Below, one piece after another: positions 1 to 10,295 of a DNA stretch of 64,000 bases (positions are counted from its first letter, which is position 1; the number at the start of each line of letters is the position of its first letter). The position numbers were made by a program, and so were the translations under genes. The stretch is from Vibrio salilacus (GTDB taxonomy: Bacteria > Pseudomonadota > Gammaproteobacteria > Enterobacterales > Vibrionaceae), in NCBI RefSeq assembly GCF_002811245.1, contig NZ_NIVQ01000002.1:209491-273490 (forward strand), in the 5' to 3' direction. The notes below the pieces were generated by a model that was not told the origin of the DNA, searched no databases, and saw nothing but the letters and a program-made list of their open reading frames with translations.

Positions 1-379
1 CCCCTTGCTGCTCAACACGGTAGTTATCCCAGTCACTGGCTCGGTTACGTGTTAACAATACAAAAGGGGTTTGTTGTGTGGCTTGTTCTTGTGAGTAAAT
101 ACTCACTTGCTCAATGAAAGGGCTGTAATACCACAAGCTTTCGCCGTCTGATACCAGTACGTTTTCGTCCGGCGTAGTGGTTGACCAACGAAACAGGCTC
201 GGTCTGGCAATGTCTACTTTCCCTTCACCTTCCATGACCACATCGCCTTCGGGGCTGACTAATTGCTGAGTAAAGTCGGCGCTAAAGCCCTCGTTTATCT
301 GCAATCTTTGGCTCAAATCATCTTTAGGTGCTGCGACGGCTGTAAAGCTCATCAGTAACAGTATCGTCAATCTCTTCAT
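1..379 (-). CDS. lolA: Outer-membrane lipoprotein carrier LolA (C-terminus cut by window edge)
   Basis: LolA is the periplasmic chaperone that takes lipoproteins from the LolCDE transporter to LolB at the outer membrane. Reading the minus strand from ATG at 379 gives a 19-residue hydrophobic signal peptide ([18 protein letters not shown]), then a mature part with typical LolA features: [22 protein letters not shown] and [14 protein letters not shown]. About 126 residues are present and the frame is open to base 1, so roughly 80 C-terminal residues lie outside. An ATG at 384 runs straight into TGA and is not the start. Family assignment is confident. Confidence 0.88.
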   Translation of the reverse strand, partial: MKRLTILLLMSFTAVAAPKDDLSQRLQINEGFSADFTQQLVSPEGDVVMEGEGKVDIARPSLFRWSTTTPDENVLVSDGESLWYYSPFIEQVSIYSQEQATQQTPFVLLTRNRASDWDNYRVEQQG

Positions 380-474
380 TTCATTTTTCCTAAATTCGTC
401 GCTATTCGGTTATTTATAGCTTGCTGCACTATTCGCTTTGACCGAAAAAGGTTAACTTTGTTCGATATAACCCC

Positions 475-1089
475 CTATTGACCGCAGCACTGCTTGAATT
501 TTTTACTACTGCCGCATGGACACTGATCATTACGTCCGATGCTTTTATAAGGGTTAACACTTTGGGATTTAGCGCCAATCATGGCTTCGTCAGCCGCTTG
601 TGCCACTTCAGCAATCATTAAGTCGAGTTGTGGTATAAGATCGCTAAGCACTGGCGGCTGTTCAATACCAGACGCTTTCATTTGCGCCTGGGTTTGCGCT
701 TCATCAACCGCTAGCATGAATGTCGTTAACATCGCTTGCAACATGCGCAAGGTACCGTCACCAATACTGGTTTCCATCCACTGCTGTTCAATCGTTGGCC
801 ATAAAGTCATAAAGCCTTCGGCAAAATCAGCCAATTGTTCTTGTTGACGATCTTCACCGAGTAATGCGAGCACTGAATATTCGTTACGCTTTAAATAGCC
901 GTACTGTTGATTAATATGATTCTCAATGTCTGCTTTCGCCGCACCGAATTGCTCGCCCAATAAGGTTGGCAACCAAGTTTCTGGCGCAAGCGGTTTGGTC
1001 GCTAGATTGGCAGCAAGGGTCGCGCCTTCAAGGTACAAAGGTGACTCTTCAGTAATGTTATCGGCAAGTGTCAGTAATCGGTAGTTCAT
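475..1089 (-). CDS. YecA/UPF0149-type protein with C-terminal SEC-C zinc motif
   Basis: This 204-residue protein has a helical N-terminal domain like the YgfB/YecA (UPF0149) family and ends in a SEC-C motif, GRNDQCPCGSSKKFKQCCGQ, with four cysteines positioned to bind zinc as in the SecA tail. The biochemical role of these proteins is not settled; SEC-C modules are thought to help protein-protein or ribosome contacts. It is a single gene between lolA and dusC, read on the same strand as lolA but separated by about 95 bp. The family call is solid and the function is unknown. Confidence 0.8.
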   Translation of the reverse strand: MNYRLLTLADNITEESPLYLEGATLAANLATKPLAPETWLPTLLGEQFGAAKADIENHINQQYGYLKRNEYSVLALLGEDRQQEQLADFAEGFMTLWPTIEQQWMETSIGDGTLRMLQAMLTTFMLAVDEAQTQAQMKASGIEQPPVLSDLIPQLDLMIAEVAQAADEAMIGAKSQSVNPYKSIGRNDQCPCGSSKKFKQCCGQ

Positions 1090-1293
1090 GATCTACTTCT
1101 AGAGTTAGCGAGGACTTGAGGCCATTATAACCCGATGCATGCCGCCGGGTCACTTCGAGACTTTATTCACCTCCCACCAATTCGCCATCAACCACCTTTC
1201 ATTTTCCTGTGATTAAATGATATCGACGATTGAGGATGACATTTACCCTTCAAGCTTCTAAAATCACGCCTCCCGAATTGGAGACGTTTTATT

Positions 1294-2268
1294 ATGCGAG
1301 TTGTTTTGGGCCCGATGGAGGGTGTGCTAGACCATTTGATGCGTGAGATCTTAACCGACATCAATGACTACGATTTATGTGTCACTGAGTTTGTACGCGT
1401 CGTTGATCAGCTATTGCCTGACCACGTGTTCTATCGTTTATGCCCAGAACTATTACAGGGCTCAAAAACTCAGTCAGGCGTACCCGTCCACGTCCAATTA
1501 TTGGGACAAGACCCGCACTGGATGGCGCAAAACGCAAGTCGTGCCGCCCAACTTGGTGCTCGAGGCATCGATCTCAACTTTGGCTGCCCAGCGAAACTAG
1601 TGAATAAAAGTAAGGGCGGGGCCGCGCTGCTTCAGCACCCAGAGCTGATTCATAATGTGGTCAAAGCATGTCGTGAAGCCGTACCTGAAGCAACCCCCGT
1701 CAGCGCCAAGATTCGTCTCGGTTGGGATAATCCAGAGGATTGTTTTGAAATTGTCGATGCCATTCAATCGGCAGGTGCCGACGAACTGACTGTCCATGCT
1801 CGAACTAAGACCGGGGGTTACAAAGCCAGTGAAATTAAGTGGGACTACATCAATCAAATACGCCAGAAATTCACGATTCCATTGATTGCCAATGGTGAAA
1901 TATGGCGTTATCAAGACGGCCAAGCGTGTATTGAAACGACTGGCGTAGATTCTTTAATGGTGTGTCGAGGCGCGTTCAATGTGCCAAACCTTGGTAACGT
2001 GGTCAAACACAATCACTCGGTTATGCCTTGGGCTGAGGTGGTTGAACTGCTGTTAGTCTACTCTCAATATGAGATGAAAGGGGATAAAGGACTCTACTAC
2101 CCTAACCGCGTTAAACAATGGTTTTCTTACTTGCGTCAGCAATATCCACAAGCTGCCGAACTTTTCCGCGAGATACGCATCTTCAACAAAGCCGCGCCTA
2201 TTGTTGATTATCTGACTCGTTATCGTGATAGCATGCAGATCGACAACGCAACCGCACCTATCGATTAA
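1294..2268 (+). CDS. dusC: tRNA-dihydrouridine(16) synthase DusC
   Basis: An FMN-dependent enzyme that reduces uridine in the D-loop of tRNAs; the DusC branch acts on U16. The 324-residue protein begins MRVVLGPMEGV (FMN-site PMEGV), has the catalytic cysteine at residue 98 in LNFGCPAK, and carries SAKIRLGW and LIANGEIW of the TIM barrel. The C-terminal helical tRNA-binding domain is complete. Length and motifs favour DusC over DusA or DusB. The stop overlaps the stop of the convergent ABC ATPase gene by 4 bp. No terminator is visible between the two genes. Confidence 0.9.
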   Translation: MRVVLGPMEGVLDHLMREILTDINDYDLCVTEFVRVVDQLLPDHVFYRLCPELLQGSKTQSGVPVHVQLLGQDPHWMAQNASRAAQLGARGIDLNFGCPAKLVNKSKGGAALLQHPELIHNVVKACREAVPEATPVSAKIRLGWDNPEDCFEIVDAIQSAGADELTVHARTKTGGYKASEIKWDYINQIRQKFTIPLIANGEIWRYQDGQACIETTGVDSLMVCRGAFNVPNLGNVVKHNHSVMPWAEVVELLLVYSQYEMKGDKGLYYPNRVKQWFSYLRQQYPQAAELFREIRIFNKAAPIVDYLTRYRDSMQIDNATAPID

Positions 2269-3059
2269 TTTAACAGTAAACTGTCATCAGCAAGCTCTTC
2301 GCCACGCACTTTAGAGAACATTTCAAGCAAATCTGGGACTTGCATATTGGCTCGCTGATCTCCTGCGACATCAAGAACAATTTCACCTTGATGGAGCATA
2401 ACAGTGCGATCACCACATGCGAGGGCGTCTTTCATTGAATGAGTCACCATCATCACGGTAAGGTTAAACTCCGCGACAATTTTTTTGGTCAAATCAATAA
2501 TAAATGCGGCCATGCGTGGATCAAGTGCAGCGGTATGCTCATCAAGTAACAGCAGTTTGCTGTCAGATAATGTCGCCATTACTAAGCTTACCGCCTGGCG
2601 TTGCCCACCCGAGAGCAAACCAATGCTGTCGCCTAAGCGGTCCTCTAAACCCAATCCCAAAATACTAATTCGTTCTTGAAACCGCTTTCTCCGCTTAGCC
2701 GACAAAGATAGACTCCACCCGCGCGATTTACCGCGCATATAAGCCAAAGCCATATTCTCTTCTATCGTGAGATCGCCACACGTTCCGGCTAACGGATCTT
2801 GGAACACTCGAGCACACTGCTTTGCTCGTTGGTCGACCGTCTGCTTAGTGACGTCAAGGTCGTCGATAATCACCTTACCACCCGCCATAGGAGTTTCACC
2901 CGTTACGGCGCCAAGCAGTGTCGACTTACCGGCACCATTGGAACCAATCACGGTTAAAAATTGGTGTTCTGGAACCTCTAACGTCACGCCTCTCAAGGCG
3001 CGGTTTTCGAGAATGGTGCCGGGATTGAATGTCACTTGAATATCTTCTAAATGGATCAT
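2265..3059 (-). CDS. ABC transporter ATP-binding protein (TrpXYZ-type importer)
   Basis: Cytoplasmic ATPase of a three-gene ABC importer. Visible are Walker A (GSNGAGKST), the signature LLSGGQRQAVSL, Walker B (LLLLDEHTAALDP) and the H-loop (MMVTHSMKDAL). The 264-residue length fits a LivG/LivF-like ATPase. Its ATG overlaps the TGA of the upstream permease (ATGA), so translation is probably coupled. Together with the permease and the ABC_sub_bind-type binding protein it resembles the tryptophan/aromatic amino-acid uptake systems TrpXYZ. Substrate is inferred from family only. Confidence 0.85.
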   Translation of the reverse strand: MIHLEDIQVTFNPGTILENRALRGVTLEVPEHQFLTVIGSNGAGKSTLLGAVTGETPMAGGKVIIDDLDVTKQTVDQRAKQCARVFQDPLAGTCGDLTIEENMALAYMRGKSRGWSLSLSAKRRKRFQERISILGLGLEDRLGDSIGLLSGGQRQAVSLVMATLSDSKLLLLDEHTAALDPRMAAFIIDLTKKIVAEFNLTVMMVTHSMKDALACGDRTVMLHQGEIVLDVAGDQRANMQVPDLLEMFSKVRGEELADDSLLLN

Positions 3060-4000
3060 GTGGTTTCTCCTGACTCATTGGCTCGCTTTAGCGCTGCTTT
3101 ACTTGGAGCAGGAGCATTACGCTTTTTTGCTTTTAAGTTGCCTTTTATCTTGGGGGCTATTAGTGCAATAGCAACCAAAACCGCAGTCACTAAATTAAGG
3201 TCAGAGGCTTGCAGACCAAACATACCCGTACTGAGGGCAAACGCGACCGCTAAACGATACAACACCGACCCGACGATCACTGCCAATACTGCAACCCAAA
3301 TTTTGCGGCCAGGAATCAGCGTTTGGCCTAAAATAACGGCGGCTAAACCAACTACTATCGTCCCTACCCCTGATGTGACATCGGCAAAGCTGTTGGTTTG
3401 AGCGAATAACGCACCAGAAAAACCGACAAAACCGTTCGAGAGCGCCAAGCCAAAATAAGTGTAAAAAGCCGTGCTTGCACCTTGCGCCGAGACCATTCGC
3501 GCGTTCACGCCAGTTGCACGAAGTCCGAGTCCAAAGTCACTATTCAATAAACGCACGACTAACCATGCAGCGACTAAAACCAGCAGCCCAACAATCAAAG
3601 GACGAACGAGCATCGGATCGCCGAGGGTTTCAAACGGCGTTAAAATCGTTTCTTCACCGAGCAATGCCATATTGGGCCGCCCCATAATGCGAATATTGAT
3701 CGAAAACGCCGCGATCATAGTCAGTATTGAAGCCAGTAAATGTAAGATCCCACAGCGCACAGCGAGAAACGCCGTCACCCAGCCGGTTGCTGCGCCAGCG
3801 ACCACCGCCATCATGGTTGCAATCCACGGGTTAATGCCTGCCACAATTGCCGTTGCCGCGACTGCCGCGCCCATAGGAAAACTGCCATCGACACTCAAGT
3901 CTGGAAAATCAAGTACCCGAAAGGTGATATACACACCTAGAGCAACGAGTCCGTAAAGCAACCCGATCTCCAGTGCGCCAAAAAAAGCAAAAGCAGACAT
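3056..4000 (-). CDS. ABC transporter permease (branched-chain/TrpY-like)
   Basis: Inner-membrane permease of the same importer, with about eight or nine hydrophobic segments, belonging to the LivH/LivM-like permease superfamily. A single permease gene accompanies the ATPase, so the pore is probably a homodimer. ATG at 4000 is chosen over a TTG 36 bp upstream because it has a GGGAG ribosome site about 6 bases before it and begins MSAFAFFGALEIGLLYG, the usual start of the first membrane helix. The C-terminus is basic and cytoplasmic. Order in the operon is binding protein, permease, ATPase. Confidence 0.83.
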   Translation of the reverse strand: MSAFAFFGALEIGLLYGLVALGVYITFRVLDFPDLSVDGSFPMGAAVAATAIVAGINPWIATMMAVVAGAATGWVTAFLAVRCGILHLLASILTMIAAFSINIRIMGRPNMALLGEETILTPFETLGDPMLVRPLIVGLLVLVAAWLVVRLLNSDFGLGLRATGVNARMVSAQGASTAFYTYFGLALSNGFVGFSGALFAQTNSFADVTSGVGTIVVGLAAVILGQTLIPGRKIWVAVLAVIVGSVLYRLAVAFALSTGMFGLQASDLNLVTAVLVAIALIAPKIKGNLKAKKRNAPAPSKAALKRANESGETT

Positions 4001-4066
4001 ACCCACTCCCTCTGTGCTAAAAAAAAGCAGCCCCAAATCCCATCAACTGGCCTTTGGGGCGGTGGA

Positions 4067-5032
4067 TTATTTGACGCTAGTTGCGCGGTCAAGAACAGCT
4101 TGAGGAATGGTTATGCCGAGTTTCATCGCCGCACTGCTACTGACGACTAAATCAGAACCTTTCGCCACTTTTACATCCAGTGAACCCGGTTCTGCTCCTT
4201 CGATAATTGCCGCAACGTAATCGGCGGTTTGCACACCAACTTGGTAGTAATCAAAACCGACACTCGCAATGGCGCCTTTTTCAACATATGAGGTAGCGCC
4301 GCCAAACACTGGCGTTTTAGCTTGGTTCGCCGCGACAATCATGCCTTCGATTGCGCTGGCAACGGTATTGTCTGTCGGTGCGTAAATCACGTCTGATTTG
4401 GCAACAATCGCTTGGGTCGCCGATTGAACATCAGCACTCTTCAGTGCCGTGGCTTCGACAACCTTAATCCCATGCTCACTCGCACTTTGTTTAAGCAGTT
4501 CAACCAAGGTAACCGCATTGGCTTCGCCCGGATTAAACACCACACCAATGGACTTGACGTTAGGCATGATCTCTTTAATCAAGGCAACATGTTGATTGAC
4601 GGGTGATAGGTCAGACAAGCCTGTCACATTCTTGCCTGGTTGTATCATCGTTTTAACCAACTTTGCACCGACTGGATCCGTAACGGCGGTAAAGACAACC
4701 GGAATAGAACGCGTTGCAGAAACCAGCGCTTGCGCAGTTGGCGTTGCAATACCGACCAAAACATCAGGCTTTTCACCAACAAATTGACGCGCGATTTGAA
4801 CCGCTATTGCAGGATTTCCTTGCGCGGTTTTAAAATCAAAATCTAAATTTTTACCTTGCTCATAACCTTTAGCTTTTAGGCCATCGATCAAACCTTGGCG
4901 GGTTGCATCTAGCGCCGGATGCTCAACAATTTGTGACACCGCTACCTTGGCTGTTTTAGCCATAATAGAGGTTGAAGAGAGTAACGCGGCACCTGCGAGT
5001 ACAGCGGTCGCAATGACTTTTCCTGCTTTCAT
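4067..5032 (-). CDS. ABC transporter substrate-binding protein (ABC_sub_bind, TrpX-like)
   Basis: Periplasmic binding protein of the PF04392 ABC_sub_bind family, first gene of the importer operon. ATG at 5032 has AAGGAG 5 bases upstream and opens a clear signal peptide, MKAGKVIATAVLAGAALLSS, ending near SIMA. A longer ATG start 30 bp upstream would spoil the signal peptide. The mature part contains VGIATPTAQAL, IPVVFTAVTDPVGAKLV, NVTGLSD and VGVVFNPGE-like stretches of the two-lobed fold. Members of this family bind tryptophan or phenylalanine in characterised cases; the ligand here is inferred. Confidence 0.83.
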   Translation of the reverse strand: MKAGKVIATAVLAGAALLSSTSIMAKTAKVAVSQIVEHPALDATRQGLIDGLKAKGYEQGKNLDFDFKTAQGNPAIAVQIARQFVGEKPDVLVGIATPTAQALVSATRSIPVVFTAVTDPVGAKLVKTMIQPGKNVTGLSDLSPVNQHVALIKEIMPNVKSIGVVFNPGEANAVTLVELLKQSASEHGIKVVEATALKSADVQSATQAIVAKSDVIYAPTDNTVASAIEGMIVAANQAKTPVFGGATSYVEKGAIASVGFDYYQVGVQTADYVAAIIEGAEPGSLDVKVAKGSDLVVSSSAAMKLGITIPQAVLDRATSVK

Positions 5033-5327
5033 CTTAACTCCTTGATGTAATATCCATTCCATTGAGAAGCCCCGATCACAACGCCCTATGATAAAAACTC
5101 AGTAGACATTTATGATTAAGCAAGCAACGTCATTGAGCTGACAGCGCGCCTGTGTTGTGCATAAAGCGCTGGCAACTCTTGGTCTGGTATAAGCAATGGT
5201 ATGTTGTGTTTAATTTATCGTTTTATTTACACATTCGGTGTACATAATCAATATTATTACCAGTAAGCTGTACAAAAGAAAAGCAGGTTTTAACATAAAG
5301 GTAACAAAAAGAGAGACTGGTGAGTAT
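5033..5327. other. Intergenic region upstream of the ABC importer
   Basis: This AT-rich stretch of about 295 bp must hold the promoter of the importer operon and the 3' end region of the methyltransferase gene. Two TGTACA hexamers near 5240 and 5268 and several TTTACA-like words are visible, but I cannot match them to a specific regulator. No RNA gene or small ORF is supported. Confidence 0.3.
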
Positions 5328-6521
5328 TTACTCTTTAACAGCATGGAGCAGTATGTTTCGCGGTGTTGCTTCACGTGGGCAGAACTCTGAAACGGAAACC
5401 CGGTAGCCAGCCTGTTGCAAATAGAGCACTTTATCGAGCACAAGCCACAGCTCAAGTGCACGCCTAAACGGTTGTTGAACAAGACTGATACGTTCCATGT
5501 GCCAGTATCGCTCGATGCCGAGCTGATGGTAGTGGTCAAAATCAAGCGTGGGCAACGTCAGCGCTTTTTTGTCACTTGCCCACAAACAAAACGCGGCGAA
5601 ACCTTCGGCTAACTGAGACTTTTTGATGCTAGGTACTGGTGCATATTGTGAATGTCCTAACTCCTCACGCAGTAAAATATCGAAACCAAGGCGGTAGGAC
5701 ATCTCTTCCATCCGATGTCGTTTGACGCGCTCGCCACCCGTGACCGTTTCTTGCAGCGGAATTCTCAATTCATTTTTTGAGAGTACCAGTTGAGAGTCAA
5801 TCGCAGCCTCAGACAACGGCTGATAGTGATCACTGTTGATTAAATGGTAACAACAAGGAGAAAAAGTAATGGCTGGTAATTGGTACTGTGACGCATGTTT
5901 AATCATCGTGACGTGGAGATCGCCGCAAGCGTGCAGCGCAACCGCATGCTGTCGAGCGTTAAACACATTTTTTGCTGCTGAAGAAAATGCATCGCCTTGG
6001 ACAAAGCGCATCGGCAGGCCTTGCTTATCAGCGTCGTGTTGACCTGTTGCACATAACTCGGCCTGAAACTCAAAACTGGTGACAGGCTGCTGTGTTTGAC
6101 TGGCCAAGATTCGGCCTAGATAGCCTTTGCCTGAGCACCACTCTAACCACTCCTGACCATGATGATCACACACCAAGGCTTCACCTAGAGCACGAATTTG
6201 AGTTAACTTTCGACCGGGAATGCCGTTATCGATGCCACGTGGTAAGCACAATGAACGTTTGTTACTAGGGTTTAACCGCATGGCGCGACTGAGCATTGAA
6301 AGCGCAGGAACAAAGGCTTGCATAACTGTTATTAGCTCAACATTATTTTGCTTATACCACTCAATATCTGTGGCGTTGAGACTGTTGAGCCATTGACAAA
6401 GCTGAGGGTTATCATTTAACCAAGGTAGCGAGAGTTGTGCGCTCGAAAAAAATGGCTCAAAGCGCCAATACGATTGATTATCGAGTAGAAATTGATCAAG
6501 TGATTGAAATTGGTGTTGCAT
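5328..6521 (-). CDS. SAM-dependent methyltransferase (Methyltransf_32/GSTCD-like)
   Basis: A 397-residue protein with a Rossmann-type methyltransferase core: motif I is EWCSGKGYLGRILA near residue 149, followed by an acidic loop (FEFQAELC), and a CxxC-containing stretch FSPCCYHLI near residue 240. The C-terminus, FCPREATPRNILLHAVK, recalls the end of GSTCD/METTL25/TRM13-like methyltransferases. Substrate is unknown; RNA or protein are both possible. It is monocistronic, downstream of cysB and on the same strand. ATG at 6521 follows a GGGGGAAG ribosome site. Confidence 0.7.
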   Translation of the reverse strand: MQHQFQSLDQFLLDNQSYWRFEPFFSSAQLSLPWLNDNPQLCQWLNSLNATDIEWYKQNNVELITVMQAFVPALSMLSRAMRLNPSNKRSLCLPRGIDNGIPGRKLTQIRALGEALVCDHHGQEWLEWCSGKGYLGRILASQTQQPVTSFEFQAELCATGQHDADKQGLPMRFVQGDAFSSAAKNVFNARQHAVALHACGDLHVTMIKHASQYQLPAITFSPCCYHLINSDHYQPLSEAAIDSQLVLSKNELRIPLQETVTGGERVKRHRMEEMSYRLGFDILLREELGHSQYAPVPSIKKSQLAEGFAAFCLWASDKKALTLPTLDFDHYHQLGIERYWHMERISLVQQPFRRALELWLVLDKVLYLQQAGYRVSVSEFCPREATPRNILLHAVKE

Positions 6522-6574
6522 GACTTCCCCCTAGAAAGCGTAGTTTAGAGGGAAGTGGAAAGAGATGATAGCGT

Positions 6575-7567
<993 letters not shown>

Positions 7568-7846
7568 TTATCGGCGCCCCACAATGAGCAGAAATAGTTT
7601 ATAATATTTAGTTATAACGTCTCTGTGATCAAATTGGTAGCCCAATCGCATTTAAGGGTTAGAAAAGCGAGACAATCTGGTATTCGCTGCCCGTTTTGCA
7701 ATCAATTACTCAGAATAAGCGTTGGGTTGACGTTTTTGATTAATAAAATGGCTCGGTTAAGCGATAATACAAAGTAGGTGCAGGGGCTTTTACTATTCGT
7801 GTATGCTAACCTGCTAACCATTAGAAAATATTAAGATACGGAATTT

Positions 7847-8611
7847 ATGAATATTGGGTTAATCATAGCTTTAGTCGCCATCTTACTCGTCTTGGTTCTT
7901 GGCTATAACATTATGCTTCAGTATAAAGTTAAAGCTGAAACTGCTCGAAAGCAGGAAAGCTCTCGCTATCTACAAATTATTGACGCGACCGAAGAGTTAA
8001 TCGGTCATGCGCACAACATGCCTTACAGCAAAGACTTGTTGCTCTGTTTAAATAACCGCATTTTAGATGCGCTACAAAACATGTCTGAACTCGATCCTCG
8101 CAACAAACAGCTTGAACAACGCGTTGAGAACATGAAACAGCAGATCAAGCATCTTAGCGAAAACCATCAGGGCGGCGAGAGCACTCCATTTAAAGTGCCG
8201 AGTAGTGATAAGCAAGCCATCGTCATGCTTAAGCTCGTTAAGCGTTTACGTGATACAGTTCGCAGCGAGCATAATAAAGGCCGCTTTGAAACCCAAGCTT
8301 ATGTTGCTGAGAATGCGCGTCTAGAAACAATCCAAATTCGTATCAATATAGAAAATGTTATTAAGCGCTCAAATGATGCCATCGTACGTGGTCAACCTGG
8401 AACCGCAATTCAGTTGTTGAAAAAAGGTCTCGATGCTCTGAGTACCAAAAATGACGCCTACTCCAATCAAGCCAGAGAAAGACTACAAACTATGTACGAT
8501 GAGTTGGAGTCTAAACGTCAAACTAAAAACGCTGAAAACCTTCATCAGCAGACAGAAGATGAGCGCTCCGAGGACATGGACGCCCTCTTTGGTGAAAAGA
8601 AAAAGTGGTAA
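7847..8611 (+). CDS. Conserved membrane-anchored coiled-coil protein, function unknown
   Basis: Not recognised as any characterised family. The 254-residue product has one N-terminal membrane helix (about residues 3-22, IGLIIALVAILLVLVLGY), a short linker and a long, charged, mostly helical cytoplasmic part with heptad-like stretches around residues 95-125 and 145-220, ending in acidic DMDALFGEKKKW. It is followed by a good terminator and lies 75 bp before miaE, so it is probably monocistronic. Similar vibrio proteins are sometimes labelled DNA repair ATPase, but no nucleotide-binding motif is visible. Confidence 0.7.
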   Translation: MNIGLIIALVAILLVLVLGYNIMLQYKVKAETARKQESSRYLQIIDATEELIGHAHNMPYSKDLLLCLNNRILDALQNMSELDPRNKQLEQRVENMKQQIKHLSENHQGGESTPFKVPSSDKQAIVMLKLVKRLRDTVRSEHNKGRFETQAYVAENARLETIQIRINIENVIKRSNDAIVRGQPGTAIQLLKKGLDALSTKNDAYSNQARERLQTMYDELESKRQTKNAENLHQQTEDERSEDMDALFGEKKKW

Positions 8612-8636
8612 TATAATCGCCGCAAACCAGATTCGA

Positions 8637-8668
8637 AAAGGTCGCTGTTGCGACCTTTTCTTTTTAAT
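8637..8668 (+). terminator. Rho-independent terminator after the coiled-coil gene
   Basis: AAAGGTCGC and GCGACCTTT form a hairpin with a TGTT loop, followed by TTCTTTTTAA. It separates the coiled-coil gene from miaE. Confidence 0.8.
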
Positions 8669-8686
8669 TAAGCTATTAGACCAAAA

Positions 8687-9457
8687 ATGATTGAATTGAA
8701 CCAATACCAAGCGCTACTCGCACCGATAAATGAATTTCTTTATTGCCCAACCCCACAGCAGTGGGTCACCGAAGCAGCCAAAGCTGAAAATCTAGAGGTA
8801 ATTCTTACCGATCACCTACTGTGTGAGCTGAAGGCTGGACAGTCTGCGATGTATTTAATTCGTAAATATGCCGTCGACACATCGAGTACGTCTAATCTAC
8901 TCGATTGGTTTAAGCCTTACGAAGATTTCGCCTATCGCAAAGTCGGTAATCTGCAAACTCTAAAAGGCAAAAGTCATATCTCCAAAGCTATCATGGCAAA
9001 GTCTGACTCGCCATACAGTCAGGACTTAATCGATAAGATGGTACTGCTGATTAAAGAAGAGTTGCATCATTTCTACCAAGTGTTAGAGATTATGCAAACA
9101 CGTGATATTGCTTATGAACCGATTCCTGCAAGTCGTTATGCCAAGGGCTTAATAAGTCATATGACCACCCACGAGCCACAAACCTTGATCGATAAACTAA
9201 TTATTGGTGCTTATATAGAAGCGCGATCGTGTGAGCGCTTTGCCAAATTGGCACCGCATATGGATGAAGATATCGCGAAGTTTTATATCTCGTTGCTACG
9301 TTCAGAGGCACGTCATTATCAAGACTATTTGGCTCTTGCCGAAGACATTGCAGGTCATAATATTGATGAGCGTATCGCCTACTTTGGCCGCTTAGAAGCG
9401 GATCTCATCTCATCGCCAGATTCGGACTTTAAATTCCACAGTGGTATTCCTGCCTAA
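8687..9457 (+). CDS. miaE: tRNA 2-methylthio-N6-isopentenyladenosine(37) hydroxylase MiaE
   Basis: Oxygen-dependent diiron enzyme that hydroxylates the isopentenyl group of ms2i6A37 next to the anticodon of tRNAs reading U-starting codons. The 256-residue protein is mostly helical and carries ferritin-like metal-ligand motifs: EELHHFYQVLE near residue 125, EARSCERF near 178 and RSEARHYQDYL near 207. E. coli lacks miaE while Salmonella and vibrios have it. The gene lies between two terminators and is probably transcribed alone. Confidence 0.9.
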   Translation: MIELNQYQALLAPINEFLYCPTPQQWVTEAAKAENLEVILTDHLLCELKAGQSAMYLIRKYAVDTSSTSNLLDWFKPYEDFAYRKVGNLQTLKGKSHISKAIMAKSDSPYSQDLIDKMVLLIKEELHHFYQVLEIMQTRDIAYEPIPASRYAKGLISHMTTHEPQTLIDKLIIGAYIEARSCERFAKLAPHMDEDIAKFYISLLRSEARHYQDYLALAEDIAGHNIDERIAYFGRLEADLISSPDSDFKFHSGIPA

Positions 9458-9460
9458 CAA

Positions 9461-9489
9461 AAGGTCAGCCTGAGCTGACCTTGGTTTTT
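9461..9489 (+). terminator. Terminator after miaE
   Basis: AAGGTCAGC-CTGA-GCTGACCTT hairpin followed by GGTTTTT, immediately downstream of the miaE stop codon and facing convergent pyrF. Confidence 0.75.
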
Positions 9490-9512
9490 ATCCAAAGCTG
9501 TACTTTGAGACA

Positions 9513-10208
9513 TCACGCGAGTGAAGCGTTAATATCGACAAGCACTTGATCAGGGTTGACGGCTTGCGTGATCGGCCGGCCAATCACTAAGTAATCCGAT
9601 CCAGCTTGAATGGCATCAAACGGCGTCATGATACGCTTCTGATCACCAACATCAGCGCCAACAGGTCGAATACCTGGGGTAACAAGCTTAAATTCTTGTC
9701 CTAACTGTTGTTTTAACGTTGACGCTTCTTGGGCTGAACATACCACACCATCTAATCCTGCGTTTTTACTTAAGTTAGCTAAGCGAACGACTTGCTGTTG
9801 CGGCTCAATATCTAAACCTATTCCTGACAAATCGCTTCGCTCCATACTGGTTAGCACTGTAACACCAATCAATAACGGGCGATCTGTACCATAAGGCTCG
9901 AGTATTTCACGTGAAGCCGTCATCATACGTTCACCACCACTGGCGTGAACATTAACCATCCACACGCCCATCTCAGCAGCCGCACGCACCGCTTTTGAAC
10001 ACGTATTGGGAATATCGTGAAATTTTAGATCCAAAAATACCGAGAAACCACGTTGGTGTAACTGTTTGACGAAATCAGGACCAAATAGCGTGAACATCTC
10101 TTTGCCCACTTTCAGGCGGCACGAGCGTGGGTCAATTCTATCCACAAAAGTGAGTGCGTCGGCTTGATTATCATAATCAAGGGCAACAATTACTTTTTGA
10201 TCGATCAT
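9513..10208 (-). CDS. pyrF: Orotidine 5'-phosphate decarboxylase PyrF
   Basis: Last step of de novo UMP synthesis: OMP to UMP and CO2. The 231-residue TIM-barrel protein shows the catalytic DxKxxD tetrad in [12 protein letters not shown] (Asp60, Lys62, Asp65) with Lys33 upstream, and the phosphate-gripping segment VTPGIRP and YLVIGRPIT. It lies downstream of lapA-lapB on the same strand, the arrangement known in enterobacteria and vibrios. Confidence 0.94.
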   Translation of the reverse strand: MIDQKVIVALDYDNQADALTFVDRIDPRSCRLKVGKEMFTLFGPDFVKQLHQRGFSVFLDLKFHDIPNTCSKAVRAAAEMGVWMVNVHASGGERMMTASREILEPYGTDRPLLIGVTVLTSMERSDLSGIGLDIEPQQQVVRLANLSKNAGLDGVVCSAQEASTLKQQLGQEFKLVTPGIRPVGADVGDQKRIMTPFDAIQAGSDYLVIGRPITQAVNPDQVLVDINASLA

Positions 10209-10295
10209 CTCATCTCCTACTATATTTATAAAAATCGAAAAAAAGCAGCGGGGTCACCACTGCCATTTTATTCTGGGATAGACCCAATTATTTGC

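Noticed and set aside
5210..5545. 111-codon minus-strand ORF
   Set aside because: Shadow frame inside the methyltransferase gene and its 3' flank; cysteine-rich and without typical codon use.
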